A DNA stretch of 64,000 bases. Origin: JAAYEL01 sp964345835 (lineage in GTDB: Bacteria > Bacillota > Clostridia > Tissierellales > Peptoniphilaceae). Each line of letters opens with the position of its first letter. Position 1 is the stretch's first letter. This document shows positions 61,579-64,000 of the stretch, piece by piece. Where the stretch lies: assembly GCA_964345835.1 (NCBI GenBank), contig CAYFSL010000001.1:1-64000 (forward strand), given 5' to 3'. A model generated the notes under the pieces. That model saw only the letters and a program-made list of their open reading frames with translations. It did not search any database and was not told where the DNA came from. A program made the position numbers and the translations under genes.

Positions 61579-63424
61579 GAGTAAGGATGTAACAAAATCA
61601 GGATTTGATGGAACTTTTGGGGCCATTTATACAAAGGAAAAAACTCAATTTACAGTTTTTTCAACTGCTAGCAAGAGTCCCAAATTAGCAATATATGAAG
61701 ATTATAGAGACGTGTTTAGAGAAGAATATGATATGGAGTACCTTGGAGAGGGAATCTATTATGCTGAGGTAGAAAAGGATTTGGATGGTAAGTTCTACAC
61801 CTACCTACTAGGGGACAGGGAAGTAACTGATCCATATTCATTTTCTTCTTCTGTAAATAGTCAAAAGAGTGCAATTATAGACCTTGAAAAAACTAACCCA
61901 CAAGGATTTTTAGACCATGAGATACCCGATAATGACTGGAAAGAAGCTATTCTCTATGAAGTCCATGTCGCAGACTTTACAATTGATAAAAGCTCAGGGG
62001 TAAAGGAGAGGGGGAAATTTCTTGGGATGGCCCAAGCTGATACAAGCTTCCTAAATGCAAAAACAGGACTTGACCACCTAGAAGAGCTTGGGGTAACCCA
62101 TGTCCACCTATTGCCAGTGTATGATTTTATATCTGTTGATGAGAAAAAAAACTTGGTTGATTACCCTGACAATTATAATTGGGGCTATGATCCTGAGCTA
62201 TATAATACGGTTGAGGGAAGTTATTCTACAAATCCATATGATCCAAAGAGTAGAATTTATGAGCTCAAATATCTAGTACAAAAACTACATGAAAGAGGTA
62301 TTTCTGTTGTATTAGATGTTGTCTATAACCATACATTTAAAACCCTTGATTCAAATTTTAATATACTTGCACCTAATTACTACTATAGGAATGTTGAAGG
62401 TAATTTTTCAAATGCCTCAGGCTGTGGCAATGAATTTGCTAGTGATAAAAAGTATGGAAGAAAATTTATTATAGATTCTCTTAAATACTGGGTAGAAGAA
62501 TTCAAGGTAGATGGATTTAGATTCGACCTTATGGCAATCCTAGATATAGATACGATTCTTATGGCTATAGAAGAATTGAGGGAAATTAACCCAAACATTA
62601 TCATTTATGGAGAGCCTTGGATGGCATTAGATTCCCTTCTTCCCTATGATAAGCAGATTACAATTGGCAAGCAAAAGGGACATGATTTTGCCATATTCAA
62701 TCCATTTTACAGGGACGCACTAAGAGGGGATAATGACGGTTCATCTTGGGGATACATTCAGGGCGATTATTCTTTTAAGGGGCAAATCCAGGAAGGAATT
62801 GCAGGTTCAATTGGTTTTTTTGGAGATTATTCCAACTTTTCAAACCCTCTTGAATCAATAAATTATTTTAATGCTCATGACAACTTGATCTTCCAAGATA
62901 AGTTAGTAAAGTCTGGTATAGATAAGGCTAACTGGGAAAATATGACAAGGATGGCCTTCTCCATTCTTATGATGAGCCAGGGGATCCCATTTTTCCATGC
63001 GGGCAATGAATTTTTAAGGGATAAGAAGCTTGACTACAATAGCTATAATTCTTCATCCGAAGTAAATGGAATTGATTGGTCCCTAAAAAAAGAATATTAT
63101 AAAACCTTTAAGCTGGTCAAAGATTTGATAAAATTTAGGAAGGAAGTTGGAATTTTTAACCTTCATACGAGGGATGAGATTTTAGAATCTATTCACTTTC
63201 TTGATGTAAAAGAGGACTATATAATTGCCTTTACAATTAAGCGGGGAGAAAAAACATATTTAATTGTCCATAACTCATCTGATAGAAGTGTTAAAGATTT
63301 TATTAAAATAGAAAGTGGTCGCCTAATATGGAGTAACGGATTTAGGGATGACCTTGTTAATAGGATTAATATAGACAACTTTACCAGTAATGTATATGAA
63401 ATAGGGGGAAATAATGAATTTTAA
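61568..63424 (+). CDS. pulA: Type I pullulanase / debranching enzyme
   Basis: About 618 residues from ATG 61568 (GGAG 5 bp upstream), overlapping glgP by 11 bp. CBM48 at the N-terminus, the pullulanase motif YNWGYDP (about 215-221), nucleophile in GFRFDLMAILD, acid/base Glu in IYGEPWM and NAHDN. No signal peptide, so it debranches intracellular glycogen or imported glucans. Confidence 0.93.
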   Translation: MTSKSKDVTKSGFDGTFGAIYTKEKTQFTVFSTASKSPKLAIYEDYRDVFREEYDMEYLGEGIYYAEVEKDLDGKFYTYLLGDREVTDPYSFSSSVNSQKSAIIDLEKTNPQGFLDHEIPDNDWKEAILYEVHVADFTIDKSSGVKERGKFLGMAQADTSFLNAKTGLDHLEELGVTHVHLLPVYDFISVDEKKNLVDYPDNYNWGYDPELYNTVEGSYSTNPYDPKSRIYELKYLVQKLHERGISVVLDVVYNHTFKTLDSNFNILAPNYYYRNVEGNFSNASGCGNEFASDKKYGRKFIIDSLKYWVEEFKVDGFRFDLMAILDIDTILMAIEELREINPNIIIYGEPWMALDSLLPYDKQITIGKQKGHDFAIFNPFYRDALRGDNDGSSWGYIQGDYSFKGQIQEGIAGSIGFFGDYSNFSNPLESINYFNAHDNLIFQDKLVKSGIDKANWENMTRMAFSILMMSQGIPFFHAGNEFLRDKKLDYNSYNSSSEVNGIDWSLKKEYYKTFKLVKDLIKFRKEVGIFNLHTRDEILESIHFLDVKEDYIIAFTIKRGEKTYLIVHNSSDRSVKDFIKIESGRLIWSNGFRDDLVNRINIDNFTSNVYEIGGNNEF

Positions 63425-64000
63425 GGAAAAGTATATCCAATGGCTTGAAAATGATTTTTTTGACGAGGAAACTAGAGAAGAACTTATATCTATAAAAGCT
63501 GATGAAGCGGAGATTGAAGATAGGTTTTATAAAGATCTTGAATTTGGTACAGCAGGACTTAGAGGTAAGCTTGGGGCTGGTAGCAATAGGATGAACAAGT
63601 ATACAGTATCTTTGGCTACTCAAGGACTTGCAGAAACCATTAAATCCTACGGCCAAGAGGCTATGGATAGGGGGGTTGTAATTTCCCATGATGTTAGACA
63701 CATGTCTAAGGAGTTTTCGGAAATTACTGCATCTGTCTTGGCAGCAAATGGTATAAAGGTATATATTCATAAGGACATAACTCCAACTCCAGTTTTATCT
63801 TATTCTATAAGAAAACTAGGAACAATTTCAGGGGTAATGATAACTGCAAGCCACAATCCAAAGCAATATAACGGATATAAGGCATATTGGGAAGAGGGAT
63901 CCCAAATCCTTGAAGGAATTGCCAATCAAATTCTTGAGAATATGAATAAGATAGGTGATTATTCAAAGGTTACAACAATGGACTTTGAAGAAGGCCTTGA
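63414..64000 (+). CDS. Phosphoglucomutase/phosphomannomutase family, 5' part (cut by window end)
   Basis: The open frame from ATG 63414 runs to the window edge (195 codons). It starts MNFKEKYIQWLEN, has LEFGTAGLRGKLGAGSNRMN (about 43-62) and the phosphoserine loop MITASHNPKQYNGYK (near 142), as in PgcA-type alpha-phosphoglucomutases. It would interconvert glucose-6-P and glucose-1-P, linking the glycogen operon to glycolysis. It overlaps pulA by 11 bp, with GGGGGA upstream. Confidence 0.93.
   Translation, partial: MNFKEKYIQWLENDFFDEETREELISIKADEAEIEDRFYKDLEFGTAGLRGKLGAGSNRMNKYTVSLATQGLAETIKSYGQEAMDRGVVISHDVRHMSKEFSEITASVLAANGIKVYIHKDITPTPVLSYSIRKLGTISGVMITASHNPKQYNGYKAYWEEGSQILEGIANQILENMNKIGDYSKVTTMDFEEGL

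Overview
The window is AT-rich, densely coding DNA from a low-GC Gram-positive anaerobe. Almost every gene lies on the + strand in tight operons with strong AGGAGG ribosome sites and sigma-A promoters. Flavodiiron protein FprA, a group-B-like [FeFe] hydrogenase, class II HMG-CoA reductase, a GlgC/GlgD pair, heavy AGG/AGA arginine use and the Firmicute order L21-Prp-L27-Obg together suggest Tissierellia/Peptoniphilaceae (an Anaerococcus-like anaerobic coccus is my best guess; I could not run a search). No tRNA, rRNA, tmRNA, CRISPR array, insertion sequence or prophage was seen. This is core chromosome; no stretch over 300 bp lacks a gene.

Layout. 1-2.0 kb: tail of an unidentified gene, then an asparagine synthetase whose glutaminase nucleophile is missing. 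2.0-4.0 kb: PTS-IIC-like membrane protein, then a NusG-II/Gx pair resembling EetA/EetB. 4.0-12.4 kb: radC, mreBCD, a giant PBP2, a MinD-like protein without a P-loop, and a short RNase E/G homologue. 12.4-17.6 kb: L21 leader, rplU-prp-rpmA, obg, yhbY, nadD, a yqeK-rsfS fusion, comEA, secG. 17.8-20.2 kb: rnr-smpB. 20.2-22.7 kb: TPP riboswitch with thiW-thiM-thiE and a glutaredoxin-like gene. 22.8-28.7 kb: C69 dipeptidase, fprA (minus) with a twin operator, trmB, an MFS transporter, a ferredoxin-reductase-like flavoprotein (minus). 28.8-32.7 kb: cyclodeaminase, sirtuin, mvaA, mvaS. 32.9-35.7 kb (minus): nadE and a 2-hydroxyacid dehydrogenase. 35.8-41.1 kb: CsoR-controlled copper operon (copA fused to copZ, csoR), HAD phosphatase, trmL, trxB. 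41.2-47.1 kb: gap-pgk-tpiA-gpmI-eno. 47.3-51.7 kb: guaB, an EamA transporter, a small [2Fe-2S] protein plus [FeFe] hydrogenase. 51.9-64 kb: a CBS-type pyrophosphatase leading a glycogen operon glgB-glgC-glgD-glgA-glgP-pulA-phosphoglucomutase (truncated by the window end).

Themes. (1) Both ATP-pyrophosphatase amidotransferases (AsnB, NadE) have lost the glutaminase cysteine, suggesting direct use of free ammonia. (2) The mre-min locus looks like a decaying rod-shape/septum module: MreB lacks the two residues that position the hydrolytic water, the MinD-like protein has no Walker A but keeps a membrane-targeting helix, and minC is absent. (3) Two fusions (YqeK-RsfS, CopA-CopZ) retain an in-frame Shine-Dalgarno and start codon exactly at the second domain, so each gene may give two products. 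(4) GlgP keeps the PLP lysine but has lost most catalytic phosphorylase residues. (5) The pyrophosphatase 14 bp upstream of glgB may pull ADP-glucose synthesis forward.
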